A stretch of DNA of 47,867 nucleotides. It comes from Burkholderiaceae bacterium (GTDB lineage: Bacteria; Pseudomonadota; Gammaproteobacteria; Burkholderiales; Burkholderiaceae_B). Shown one piece after another: positions 6,612 through 15,223 of this stretch; position 1 is the stretch's first letter; each line of letters starts with the position of its first letter. A model generated the notes under the pieces. That model saw nothing but the letters and a program-made list of their open reading frames with translations, ran no database searches and had not been told where the DNA came from. The stretch is from contig JAOATE010000048.1 of the NCBI GenBank assembly GCA_030158305.1, positions 1-47,867 on the forward strand, written 5' to 3'. The translations under genes were made by a program, and so were the position numbers.

Positions 6612-8387
6612 CTACTCTTCGCGAAATTGCATTTGATAGAGCGCAGCATAGGCGCCCCCACGAGCGAGAAGCTCGGCATGAGAGCCTTGCTCAACGACTT
6701 TGCCGTGATCCATCACCACGATCATATCGGCATTTTGAACGGTCGATAAACGATGGGCAATCACGAGCGTGGTCCTGCCCTTCATCAAGGTTTCAAGCGA
6801 AGCTTGAACTTGGCGTTCAGATTCATTGTCGAGGGCCGAGGTGGCCTCGTCCAATATCAAAATCGGTGCATTTTTAATCAAGGCACGCGCAATCGCAAGC
6901 CGCTGACGCTGTCCGCCGGATAACCGGGTCGCATTTTCACCTACATGGGTTTGCAATCCAAGTGGAAGTCCCTCAACGAACTCCAAAAGATTGGCCGCCG
7001 AAAGCGCGCTGAGAATTTCTGCTTCTGTCGCCTCGTGGAGGGCACCGTAGCCAACGTTGACGGCAATCGTATCGTCAAAGAGCACGACGTCCTGACTGAC
7101 GAGCGACAACTGCTCGCGCAACGCGCGTAAGTTCAGCGAGGCAATATCGCGGCCATCGATCAAGATCTCGCCAGTCAACGGAGACACAAAACGCGGCAAC
7201 ATATTGACTAAAGTAGTCTTGCCACTTCCAGAGCGTCCAACCAAAGCAACCGTCTGACCCGGTTCCACAATAATCGAAACATCTGACAAAGTGTCCTTTT
7301 GCGCATCGGCAAAACGATGCGAAACCTGACGAAACTCAACGCGACCTTGTGCCCTGCCCTCGAAGCGACCAGTGCCGGTTTCTGGTTCTGAAGGTTGGTC
7401 GACCAAGGTAAAAACACTTTCAGCCGCCACCAGCATTTTTTGCATGCGCCCAGCGACCTTGGTGAGGCGCTTGATAGGATCGAAAATTTGCGCAAGCGCT
7501 GCCATAAACGCCGCAAAACTCCCGACGGTGAGCGTTCCTGTATTGGCTTGGTTCAGCGCCACTGCAATCACTGCCGCCACGGCGATTGCAGTGATCACCT
7601 GAGTGATAGGAGTCATCGCAGCATCGGAGGTCGCCGCGCGCATATCAAAACGACGCAGGCGTCCACTCACATAAGAAAAACGGCTGCGCTCAAATTCATA
7701 CCCATCAAACAGCTTGACGACCCGTTGACCATCGATGCCCTCGCTGACCACTCTCGTCAGCTCGGCATTCATATTGACCGTATCTTGGTTGATACGCCGC
7801 ATGCGGGCGATAAAAGAACGTGAGATCAACACTGAAATTGGCATGGTCACCAAAATAATCAGCGTGAGTTCCCAAGACATATAAAGCAACACACCAATCA
7901 TTGCGATCACGACAAGTGACTCTCGCACAATCACGGTCAAGACCTCTGTCGCATAACTCGTGACGTTGCCAGCATCCACCGTAAAACGATTGAGCAAACG
8001 TCCGGTATCTCCTTTTTTAAAATCGCTGTCAGGCATCGTCAGCAATTTTTCGAACATGTCGCGCCGAACGCCCAACAATACGTTATTGGCCACCCAGGCG
8101 AGTAAATAATCACTAAAAAAGTTACAGAGTCCGCGTAAGAAAATCAGCGCAATAATCGCCAGGGGGACTTGCCAGACATACTCTGGCTTGGCGCCAGAAA
8201 ACCCCTCATCAAGCAACGGTTTCATTGCGACAGCTAAAGTGGGCTGTGTTGCAGCAGCACCCGCCATAAACAGGATCGCGAGTGCGAGCCCTTTCCAATA
8301 GATACCAACGCGACTATAGATACGCGCCCACAGACTGTTTTTAAGCGACTGAGGGGGCACAGAAGCTGATCCGGGAGAAGAAGTCAA
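6612..8387 (-). CDS. msbA: Lipid A/phospholipid flippase, ABC exporter MsbA
   Basis: This 591-residue inner-membrane half-transporter has an N-terminal six-helix exporter domain (about residues 30-330) fused to an ATPase. Walker A (VGRSGSGKTTL), the ABC signature (LSGGQRQRL), Walker B (ILILDEATSALD) and the switch histidine (VIAHRLSTV) are intact. MsbA homodimers flip lipid A-core across the inner membrane for LPS export. The segment AAATQPTLAVAMKPLLDEGF is typical of betaproteobacterial MsbA. The first codon appears to be TTG at 8387 (no ATG is available upstream); a GTG at 8360 is an alternative. It faces away from the glycosyltransferase gene at 8485 across about 100 bases. Confidence 0.94.
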   Translation of the reverse strand: MTSSPGSASVPPQSLKNSLWARIYSRVGIYWKGLALAILFMAGAAATQPTLAVAMKPLLDEGFSGAKPEYVWQVPLAIIALIFLRGLCNFFSDYLLAWVANNVLLGVRRDMFEKLLTMPDSDFKKGDTGRLLNRFTVDAGNVTSYATEVLTVIVRESLVVIAMIGVLLYMSWELTLIILVTMPISVLISRSFIARMRRINQDTVNMNAELTRVVSEGIDGQRVVKLFDGYEFERSRFSYVSGRLRRFDMRAATSDAAMTPITQVITAIAVAAVIAVALNQANTGTLTVGSFAAFMAALAQIFDPIKRLTKVAGRMQKMLVAAESVFTLVDQPSEPETGTGRFEGRAQGRVEFRQVSHRFADAQKDTLSDVSIIVEPGQTVALVGRSGSGKTTLVNMLPRFVSPLTGEILIDGRDIASLNLRALREQLSLVSQDVVLFDDTIAVNVGYGALHEATEAEILSALSAANLLEFVEGLPLGLQTHVGENATRLSGGQRQRLAIARALIKNAPILILDEATSALDNESERQVQASLETLMKGRTTLVIAHRLSTVQNADMIVVMDHGKVVEQGSHAELLARGGAYAALYQMQFREE

Positions 8388-8484
8388 AATGAGGCTCTAA
8401 AATCAGATAATTTCACAATTTTACTCGTCTGAGCAAACCTACGTCACAGACGGCTTATTCCCATCAACATAAACTGACACCATC

Positions 8485-9465
8485 ATGACTGTGCAAGACC
8501 TGAATAAGCGACCGGCTCCTATCCTGATTCGACTACCAAACTGGATTGGTGATGTCTGTATGTGCCTTCCTGCACTCGACTTGCTCGCTCAAGCGGGCGT
8601 CCCAGTGGTTGTCTGCGCGCGCGGCTGGGCCAAGGATTTGCTGACCGGCCTCAAGACCGAAGGCTTCATTGAAATGACGGATTCGATTCGGGCTAATGTC
8701 CGTGCGTTGCGTCTTTGGAGACGGGAACATCCCTCGCACCAGCTTGGCTTAATCATGCCAGACTCACTTTCTAGTGCGTTGACCTTCAAACTGGCTGGCA
8801 TCCAAAGCGCAGGTTGGCGAGATGACGGCAGGTCGCTGCTGCTTAAATGGGCTTTTCACAAGCCGACCGAACCGATGCATGCCGTTGAGGCGTGGTTTGA
8901 ATTGACGCAACGGGCACTCGGCAGTTGGGGGTTTGACACCCGCAGCATCTCTCTTGCAAGCACCCTGCAATTAACCATTACAAATGAACACAAGCAATCC
9001 GCTAGCGCTGCCCTGCGTGAGGCTGGCTTAAAAGCAGGCCAATTTGTGCTGATTGCACCGACGGCAACAGGTCAGCACCGCGGCCAAAAAAAGGTCTGGC
9101 CGCATTTCGATGCGCTAGCGCGGGTGTTACAAAATAATCGAGTGAACGTGGCGATGTGCCCGCCCGCGAGCGAACAAGCCGCAGCCAATCGCGCTGCGCC
9201 AACGGTCGACCTGATTCGTCCTCTCAATCTGGGGGCTTTTTGTGCGCTCACGCGTATGGCATCACTCGTCATTTGTAACGATTCGGGTGTGGCGCATTTG
9301 TGTGCAGCAGCGGGGGCTCGACAGCTGACACTTTTTGGTGTGACCGATGCCCACAAAACAGGCCCATGGAACCCCGAAAGCTGCAATATGGGGCAAAATG
9401 GGGCTTGGCCCACTGCGGGTGAGGTTGTCTCCCGCGTGCAGCTATTATTGACCACCCAAAACTGA
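8485..9465 (+). CDS. Glycosyltransferase family 9 (heptosyltransferase-like)
   Basis: This 326-residue protein is a GT9 enzyme of the WaaC/WaaF/WaaQ type, which add heptose to the LPS inner core from ADP-heptose at the cytoplasmic face of the inner membrane. Visible family marks are the opening ILIRLPNWIGDVCMCLPAL, the centre IMPDSLSSALTFKLAGI and the C-terminal nucleotide-sugar site CNDSGVAHLCAAAGARQLTLFG. In the layout it resembles WaaF, which carries P-N-W-I-GD near the start. Exact acceptor and donor are not certain. Twelve bases separate it from the YdcF-like gene. The ATG at 8485 lacks a clear Shine-Dalgarno site. Confidence 0.88.
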   Translation: MTVQDLNKRPAPILIRLPNWIGDVCMCLPALDLLAQAGVPVVVCARGWAKDLLTGLKTEGFIEMTDSIRANVRALRLWRREHPSHQLGLIMPDSLSSALTFKLAGIQSAGWRDDGRSLLLKWAFHKPTEPMHAVEAWFELTQRALGSWGFDTRSISLASTLQLTITNEHKQSASAALREAGLKAGQFVLIAPTATGQHRGQKKVWPHFDALARVLQNNRVNVAMCPPASEQAAANRAAPTVDLIRPLNLGAFCALTRMASLVICNDSGVAHLCAAAGARQLTLFGVTDAHKTGPWNPESCNMGQNGAWPTAGEVVSRVQLLLTTQN

Positions 9466-9476
9466 GTCAGATTCCT

Positions 9477-10244
9477 TTGCTTTCCTCCATCCCGTTTTCA
9501 AATATTCTGCTTTATCCACCCGGCCTTTGCGTGCTTTTAATCACGCTGGCCGTGTTGTTGTTTGTACTGAAATTTCGTTTGGCGGCGGTGTTGCTGGTCA
9601 TCGCGGGTCTAGCATGGGTATTGGCGTGGTCACTGCCGATCACCTCGCTCTATCTTGGCGGTCGACTCGAATCTCAACACCCTTACAAACTTCCTCGAGA
9701 CTTGCCTCGGGCAGATGTCATCGTGATCTTTGGGGGCAACACTCAAGCAAACCGTGCCAACTGGTTCGAACCCTATAACCGTGCAACGGCTGTGGATCGA
9801 ATTGATTTGGCTGAGGCGCTTTACTTGGCCGGCCGAGCCCCCAGAATTTTGATATCCGGAAGTGCGCTCGACGGCAAAGTCAGCGAAGCGCAAATGATTG
9901 CCAGACTGTTGAGGCAACGCGGCATACCAGACTCGGCAATCCTGTTAGAAAACAACAGTCGCAACACCTATGAAAACGCGCGTTTTACAGACATCATCAT
10001 GCGCGGAAAAAAACTCAAAAGTGCATTGCTCGTCACTTCTGCGCTCCATATGCCCAGAGCGGCAGGGAGCCTGCAAAAACGAGGCATTCAAGTAACCGCC
10101 GCCAGCGGCGCCCCGCAAATTGTGTTGCCGCTCAACAATCCACCTGAACTCTGGCGCCCGCACTTAAGAAGCCTTGAGGCGAGCCGGACGATTATCAAAG
10201 AGTATTTGGGTCTGTTTGGCTATTGGGTCCGCGGCTGGCTCTAA
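9477..10244 (+). CDS. YdcF/ElyC-family (DUF218) membrane protein
   Basis: This 255-residue protein has two hydrophobic segments near the N-terminus (about residues 5-55) and a DUF218 domain (about 75-240). That domain opens with DVIVIFGGNTQANR and includes ISGSALDGKVSEAQMIARLL, NNSRNTYENA and LLVTSALHMPRA. ElyC, the E. coli relative, affects use of the undecaprenyl-phosphate carrier and murein synthesis; YdcF binds SAM in vitro. The function here is not known, but neighbours suggest an envelope role. The first codon is TTG at 9477, with no ATG near the start. Its 3' end overlaps the converging GT4 gene by 4 bases. Confidence 0.85.
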   Translation: MLSSIPFSNILLYPPGLCVLLITLAVLLFVLKFRLAAVLLVIAGLAWVLAWSLPITSLYLGGRLESQHPYKLPRDLPRADVIVIFGGNTQANRANWFEPYNRATAVDRIDLAEALYLAGRAPRILISGSALDGKVSEAQMIARLLRQRGIPDSAILLENNSRNTYENARFTDIIMRGKKLKSALLVTSALHMPRAAGSLQKRGIQVTAASGAPQIVLPLNNPPELWRPHLRSLEASRTIIKEYLGLFGYWVRGWL

Positions 10245-11392
10245 AGAGCGTTGCGTCCACGCACAACTGAAAAATAGAGAGTTTCATAGCGTTTTGCGAC
10301 GGCTTCCCAGGAGAAAGCCTGGACCAAGTCGACACTCCTTTGCACGATCTGCATGCCAAGTGCATGCTGAGGATCCAGCGCGAGCAAGGCCGTCGCAATC
10401 GCACTGCTGTCTGTCGGATCCTCTAGCACCCAAGCATCATACCGGTGCTGTACGAAAGCCGCAAAACCACAGTACTGCGCCCCACTGAGCACTACAGGCA
10501 AGCCATGCGCCATCGCCTCAAGCGGCGCCATCCCAAAACTATCACGCAATGTCGGATGGACATAAATGTCTGCGCATTGGTAATAAGGAGACACATCTGA
10601 AACGGGGTCTAATAACGTCACCCGTTCAAGCAGTATTGGATGATGACGTTGCAAATACTGGCGTGCCTGGGCATCCGCACCCACGACTGCGAGCTTGTAA
10701 TGCGCAGGCAAAGCTAGCAGAGACTGTAAAACCGCAGCCAGACCTTTTCGTAGAGGATTGCGCGCGACGAGTAAACATCCAATGTCAGTCAGCCTCCAGC
10801 CGAGCTGAGCACGGACTTGAGCACGCAGCTGCGTATGCGTGTCGAGATCGACCGTCACAGCTTGTGCACCTGGCGGAATCATTTCAATGTGCTCAAGCTG
10901 AGGGTAAGCGGTACAAAGTTGCTCCTGCACACTAGGCGACACTGCAACAACTTGACGGCCGGGCTCGGTGCGAACCGATGCGGCCTCCAGCCATAGATAG
11001 GCCAAAGTCCGGGGTTGTAAACAACTCAACATCCCACGCCATCGTGACCGCAGATGAAAACGGCGAAACTTGACAGGGACAACGTGCACCACATGAATAT
11101 CACCCGCTGGTCCCATTGCATGGGTATGCACCACGTCGTAGTTCGTTGCATTTTTTGTGAGCCTGCGGCTCCAATACGCAAAATGTAGCGCACGGATCCA
11201 GCTTGGCCAACCTTGACACTTTTTGACACGGACCTCTTTGATGGGCAGTTCATGCGCGAACTCTCTGGCGATCACCGTCACGTCATGACGCAGCGCCAAC
11301 TGTTGGAAGAGATGCACTGCATAGGCCTCTGCACCGCCAAATTTTTGACCAAAGCGCTCAGTAATCAGCGCGATGCGCAAACGTTCAGCCAC
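10241..11392 (-). CDS. Glycosyltransferase family 4, RfaG-like (LPS core)
   Basis: This 383-residue GT4 glycosyltransferase has two Rossmann domains. The N-terminal half begins LRIALITERFGQKFGGAEAY, with the glycine loop typical of WaaG/RfaG. The C-terminal half has LLVARNPLRKGL and the nucleotide-sugar E-x7-E motif region DSFGMAPLEAMAHGLPVV. WaaG-type enzymes add the first outer-core hexose to heptose. It is the last gene of a five-gene minus-strand run. The start is GTG at 11392, which overlaps the deacetylase stop by 8 bases, so translation is probably coupled. Donor and acceptor sugars cannot be decided from sequence. Confidence 0.87.
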   Translation of the reverse strand: MAERLRIALITERFGQKFGGAEAYAVHLFQQLALRHDVTVIAREFAHELPIKEVRVKKCQGWPSWIRALHFAYWSRRLTKNATNYDVVHTHAMGPAGDIHVVHVVPVKFRRFHLRSRWRGMLSCLQPRTLAYLWLEAASVRTEPGRQVVAVSPSVQEQLCTAYPQLEHIEMIPPGAQAVTVDLDTHTQLRAQVRAQLGWRLTDIGCLLVARNPLRKGLAAVLQSLLALPAHYKLAVVGADAQARQYLQRHHPILLERVTLLDPVSDVSPYYQCADIYVHPTLRDSFGMAPLEAMAHGLPVVLSGAQYCGFAAFVQHRYDAWVLEDPTDSSAIATALLALDPQHALGMQIVQRSVDLVQAFSWEAVAKRYETLYFSVVRGRNAL

Positions 11393-12113
11393 GGCGACGA
11401 TTCTCGTGACCGGTCAAACATTTTTGAAAAAAACGCAGCATATGTGTCGTGCGCCAAATACCGACTCTGGGTAATAAAAAAGGTCCATCCTGGGGGCCGG
11501 CCAAACCACGTCGCGTAGTCGTGGCATTTTGATAACCCGCCTCAGCAGCCATCACAGCATGCTCAGCATTGAAATGGCCATAGGGGTAGCAAAACGCAGT
11601 GACCTCTTGCTCAACAACTTCAGACAGAATTTGTCGGGACAGCGTCATCTGAGTCCGCGCGTCCTCAAGCGCCAGCTCCGGCAAATGCACGTGATCTAAC
11701 GTATGGGAACCAACCTCTTGACCTGCCTGAGACCAGGCTCTGGCTTCGGCTTGGGTCATGAGCGGTGAAAAAGGAACATTATTTTGCGCATCCCAAACAT
11801 TTCCGCCATCGAACTGATTGGCCACAAGATAATTGGTCGAGGTAAAACCTAAATCAGTCAAAACAGGCAAGGCATTGTTAAACACATTGCGAAAGCCATC
11901 ATCAAAGGTCACGCCAAATACCTTACCTGTCCGCTCTCCCTTGAGATAAGGCATCAGGTCACGCATACTCAAGCCACGATAACCAAGCCGATGCATCCAG
12001 CGCATTTGCCTGGCGAAACTCTTGGGGTGAACGGTCAAACCACGAAACTGCGTGCCACGCGGCGCGGGCACATCAATCTGGTGGTACATCAGAATCGGGA
12101 TAGACGTATTCAT
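11385..12113 (-). CDS. Polysaccharide deacetylase (NodB-type, CE4)
   Basis: This 242-residue protein carries the carbohydrate esterase 4 fold. The catalytic base and metal aspartate are in TFDDGF, the metal histidines in SHTLDHVHL, and FCYPYGHFN supplies a later family motif. It has no signal peptide, so it probably acts in the cytoplasm on a nucleotide sugar or growing LPS core rather than on secreted polymer. A deacetylase placed among glycosyltransferases would give free amino sugars in the core. Its start overlaps the previous GT4 stop as ATGA. A similar order, with a deacetylase among core glycosyltransferases, is described for Bordetella pertussis (recalled, not checked). Confidence 0.88.
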   Translation of the reverse strand: MNTSIPILMYHQIDVPAPRGTQFRGLTVHPKSFARQMRWMHRLGYRGLSMRDLMPYLKGERTGKVFGVTFDDGFRNVFNNALPVLTDLGFTSTNYLVANQFDGGNVWDAQNNVPFSPLMTQAEARAWSQAGQEVGSHTLDHVHLPELALEDARTQMTLSRQILSEVVEQEVTAFCYPYGHFNAEHAVMAAEAGYQNATTTRRGLAGPQDGPFLLPRVGIWRTTHMLRFFQKCLTGHENRRRG

Positions 12114-13249
12114 CTTTTAATTCTTGAGCGTGAGTGATTTGCTGCGCAGCATTGTTGATAAATAGCCAGAGTATGCGTCGCAAAATCAGAAAGATTAAAC
12201 CATTGCTCAGCATGGCGACGGGCTGCGATACCAAACTGGCGAAGCAATTCGGGCTCAGCGGCAATTTGTCGCAAGACCTCGGTCATACCTGAGACGTCAC
12301 GACCCTCGACAATCCAGCCATTTTCTCCATGGATCAAATTTTCTGGCAAGCCTCCGACTCGCGTGACCAATACGGGTAGACCTAGCGCCATCAACTCTCG
12401 GCAAGCGAAAGACAGTGCCTCTTGATAGGACAGCACGAACCCCACATCACACGCGGCGAGGAGGGGTCGAACATCATCGAGCAAGCCCGGAAAGCAAACT
12501 TGAGATTGCATCCCAAATCGTGCGACTTCGGCGAACAACTCTGGTTTCGGTTGATCTCCCGCCACTAACAAAAGAAACCGAGACTTGAGCGGTTCAGGCA
12601 GCTGAGCCACCGCGGCGACTAAATCAAGCCAGCCCTTTTCGAGATCCGTTCCGCCCGCACTCCCGAGTATGATTTTGTCGCTCAAGGCATCCCCCAAGTA
12701 ACGCACACGCAGCATCGCTTTTTCGGCAGACGAAACAGGAGAAAAATAATCTGTATCAATACCATGACGAACGGTAGTGATGGGACAGTGACGATAAACG
12801 GAGTCTCGAACCCGATCTGCCACATAATCGCTGACGGCAATCACGTGATCCGTTGCAAGCGACGCCCGCAAACGATGGCCAAAACTTCTTAAGGGGTGAT
12901 CGTTATGTTTGGTAAAAACCACTTTAGGTCTGTTGGGTAAACCCAGTAAGGCGAGCATGACTTGTTTGTGATCCGCCGAGCCGTTGACATGCACAATATC
13001 GAATCTTTCCTTTTTCAACAAGCTTCTTAACCTAGACCGCGCACCCAACCAAGAAGATGGGCGTGTGGTGAACTCCATCCCGACAAGTTTGACGCCCGCC
13101 ACCTCACCGGCTAGTCGGTAGAGCCTGCTTGAGGCAGGACACGCCACCGTCAAAGTGTGCTCAGCCGCCAACCCTTTCAGAAGATTGACGATATAGGTGA
13201 CATGTCCGCCACCATTACCGCCATGAAAGTTCGTGTACAAAATCTTCAT
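12110..13249 (-). CDS. Glycosyltransferase family 4 (LPS core)
   Basis: This is a 379-residue GT-B-fold retaining glycosyltransferase. The N-terminal domain opens ILYTNFHGGNGGGHVTYIV, with a glycine-rich loop. TVRHGIDTDYFSP marks the domain junction typical of GT4. In the C-terminal domain, LSYQEALSFACRELMALGLPVL holds the E-x7-E-like donor-binding motif. It sits between a GT2 gene (ATGA-like 4-base overlap with that gene's end) and the deacetylase (ATGA overlap), so the three are coupled. The substrate sugar is unknown. Confidence 0.87.
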   Translation of the reverse strand: MKILYTNFHGGNGGGHVTYIVNLLKGLAAEHTLTVACPASSRLYRLAGEVAGVKLVGMEFTTRPSSWLGARSRLRSLLKKERFDIVHVNGSADHKQVMLALLGLPNRPKVVFTKHNDHPLRSFGHRLRASLATDHVIAVSDYVADRVRDSVYRHCPITTVRHGIDTDYFSPVSSAEKAMLRVRYLGDALSDKIILGSAGGTDLEKGWLDLVAAVAQLPEPLKSRFLLLVAGDQPKPELFAEVARFGMQSQVCFPGLLDDVRPLLAACDVGFVLSYQEALSFACRELMALGLPVLVTRVGGLPENLIHGENGWIVEGRDVSGMTEVLRQIAAEPELLRQFGIAARRHAEQWFNLSDFATHTLAIYQQCCAANHSRSRIKR

Positions 13250-14079
13250 TTGGAACGACTCGAACGATTTGTGCTGTCAGTCACGGTTGTACTCTGACTA
13301 TTCGTTCGGCACAACATCATCAATTTCGAGTAACGAAAAAAACTGCCTGCGGCAGCTGTGGCAGCCAAGACAAAACCATAGCGTCCGTCCAGAAAGCCGC
13401 GACGCAATAGGTAGATACGCACAAAGGTCCACACGCTATGTCCCACAATACTGAACACCCCTGCCCGCTTGCCTTTGGCAAACATCATCTGGGCGGCATC
13501 GGTGGAATAACGATTCATTTTAAGAATCAAGGCATCCAGAGTTTCGTAGGGATAGTGCAGCAAACAGGCTTGAAGCTTACCGGTTTTCCCTTTGATCTCA
13601 ACCCGTTCGTGAACAGGCACCTCGGTAAAACGTCCCTTCTCGCGACGAAACAGTCGCAATACGTGGTCAGGCCACCAGCCGCTGTGATGGATAGGCTGAC
13701 CGCATAGTTCGGATAAGCGAGGGACAAAATAACCATCGCAGGAAGGTGCCGCCATGGTCTCAATCATTTCTTGTTTGAGTTCGGGGGTCACACGCTCATC
13801 CGCATCAATGGAAAGCACCCAAGCTTGCGTGGCCGCCTCTAATGCACGGTTTTTTTGAGGGCCAAAGCCGGGCCAGTCGGTGGACTGATGTACCACCGCG
13901 CCATGCTGACGCGCAATCTCAATCGTCCCGTCTGTACTGCCGGAATCGAGCACGATGATTTCACTTGCAAAGCTCACCGACTGCAAGCATGCCGCAATAT
14001 GACGCGCCTCGTTTTTGGTGATGATGATCACCGAAAGCGGCAAGACATGACTCTCAGAGGGATTATCCATGCTGAGCAT
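13246..14079 (-). CDS. Glycosyltransferase family 2, WaaE/KdtX-like (LPS core glucosyltransferase type)
   Basis: This protein of about 277 residues has a GT-A fold: LPLSVIIITKNEARHIAACL at the start, VLDSGSTDGTIEIA, then LSIDADERVTPEL with the metal-binding D-x-D-like segment. It resembles WaaE/KdtX, which add beta-1,4-glucose to heptose I of the LPS inner core. An open frame continues to 14196, but it would lie mostly inside the upstream gene. Starts at 14079 or 14070 (beginning MDNPSESH) give overlaps of 17 or 8 bases, and neither has a strong ribosome site. The C-terminal end has basic and hydrophobic stretches that may sit on the membrane. Confidence 0.87.
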   Translation of the reverse strand: MLSMDNPSESHVLPLSVIIITKNEARHIAACLQSVSFASEIIVLDSGSTDGTIEIARQHGAVVHQSTDWPGFGPQKNRALEAATQAWVLSIDADERVTPELKQEMIETMAAPSCDGYFVPRLSELCGQPIHHSGWWPDHVLRLFRREKGRFTEVPVHERVEIKGKTGKLQACLLHYPYETLDALILKMNRYSTDAAQMMFAKGKRAGVFSIVGHSVWTFVRIYLLRRGFLDGRYGFVLAATAAAGSFFRYSKLMMLCRTNSQSTTVTDSTNRSSRSK

Positions 14080-15223
14080 TATGCCTGTTTGAACCACGAC
14101 CTCGGCCATGCAACCACCTGCGGTAACACACCTCAGTGTGACGCACGAGCGCCTCGGGGGTGAATTCGGAGACCAGATTGTTCCAAATACGGTCATAGCC
14201 AGCCTGCCCCATTTGCTTGCGCAACGCAGGGTTATCGATCAGTTTGAGCAAGGCCTGCTGGAGACTATCGACATCGTCAAGCTTGACGAGCAGCCCTGTA
14301 CGGCCATCCTCTAACATCTCGGGCACGCCCCCTACCGCCGTAGCGACCACAGGTAAACGCGCACTTGCGGCTTCGAGAAAAACCATCCCACTGGCCTCAA
14401 GCCTCGTTGGTAGACAAAAGAGGTCAAAACCTGCCATGAGGTTACTGATGTCTTCGCGTCGGCCCAACAAATGGACTCGATCCTGCAAATTTAGGCGTTG
14501 TACAAGCTGGCTCACCTCTTGAAAGATCGGCTCACCTGAACCCACCAAAACAAGATGTAAATGAGGACGCTGCGCAAACAAAGGTGTCATGCTCTGAATG
14601 AGCTCACGGTGGCCTTTGTTCGCACGCATCACCGCTACACAGCCGACGATGACCGCCTTTGCGGACAACCCCAATTCCTCACGCAAGGACGAGCGCTGGT
14701 CCGTCGCAGCAGGGAGCACAGGGGTATAAATCGTTTCAACGCGCTCGGGAGATACCCCTTTTTCAATCAGTTGTTTGCGTACATATTCACTATCCGTGGT
14801 GACACAGTGGGGCAACCACGTATAGGAAAGTAAGGAGTTCACTGGATTGGCCAGATGCCGCGTACGCACAATGAGTGGTGTCTTGGCTAAGCGACCCGCC
14901 GTGGCAGCAATAATCGTATCGCGCCGGCTATGGGTGTTGAGCACATCAAAGCCACCTTGCTTTAAGATGACTCTGAGCGTGGTCACCGCACGAAAAAAAT
15001 TGAGATGCCCATCCATTTCCATGGTGTGCACCACAAAGCCGCTGTCCTTGAGTCGCGAGGCAAGCTGTGCACGAGGCTGACAGACAGCTTCAAGATGATG
15101 GCCGGCCTCTCGCATCGCGAGCATTTCTTTAAAAATCCGGTGCTCCTGACCACCAAAATTGGTGGCCGCCTCGGAGTGCATGATGCGCAAGGGCTGGTCT
15201 TTACTTGTAAGCAACTTCAACAT
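14063..15223 (-). CDS. Glycosyltransferase family 4 (LPS core)
   Basis: This 386-residue GT4 enzyme begins LRIMHSEAATNFGGQEHRI, a form common in LPS core glycosyltransferases that use the GGQE loop. HSRRDTIIA and RTRHL follow in the N-terminal domain. FCLPTRLEASGMVFLEAAS is the donor-site E-x7-E region, and VVATAVGGVPEML closes the motif set. The start at 15223 overlaps the end of dnaE by 23 bases. A later ATG at 15181 would remove the first beta-strand and is disfavoured. It is the first gene of the five-gene core cluster, which may be read through from dnaE. Confidence 0.87.
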   Translation of the reverse strand: MLKLLTSKDQPLRIMHSEAATNFGGQEHRIFKEMLAMREAGHHLEAVCQPRAQLASRLKDSGFVVHTMEMDGHLNFFRAVTTLRVILKQGGFDVLNTHSRRDTIIAATAGRLAKTPLIVRTRHLANPVNSLLSYTWLPHCVTTDSEYVRKQLIEKGVSPERVETIYTPVLPAATDQRSSLREELGLSAKAVIVGCVAVMRANKGHRELIQSMTPLFAQRPHLHLVLVGSGEPIFQEVSQLVQRLNLQDRVHLLGRREDISNLMAGFDLFCLPTRLEASGMVFLEAASARLPVVATAVGGVPEMLEDGRTGLLVKLDDVDSLQQALLKLIDNPALRKQMGQAGYDRIWNNLVSEFTPEALVRHTEVCYRRWLHGRGRGSNRHNAQHG

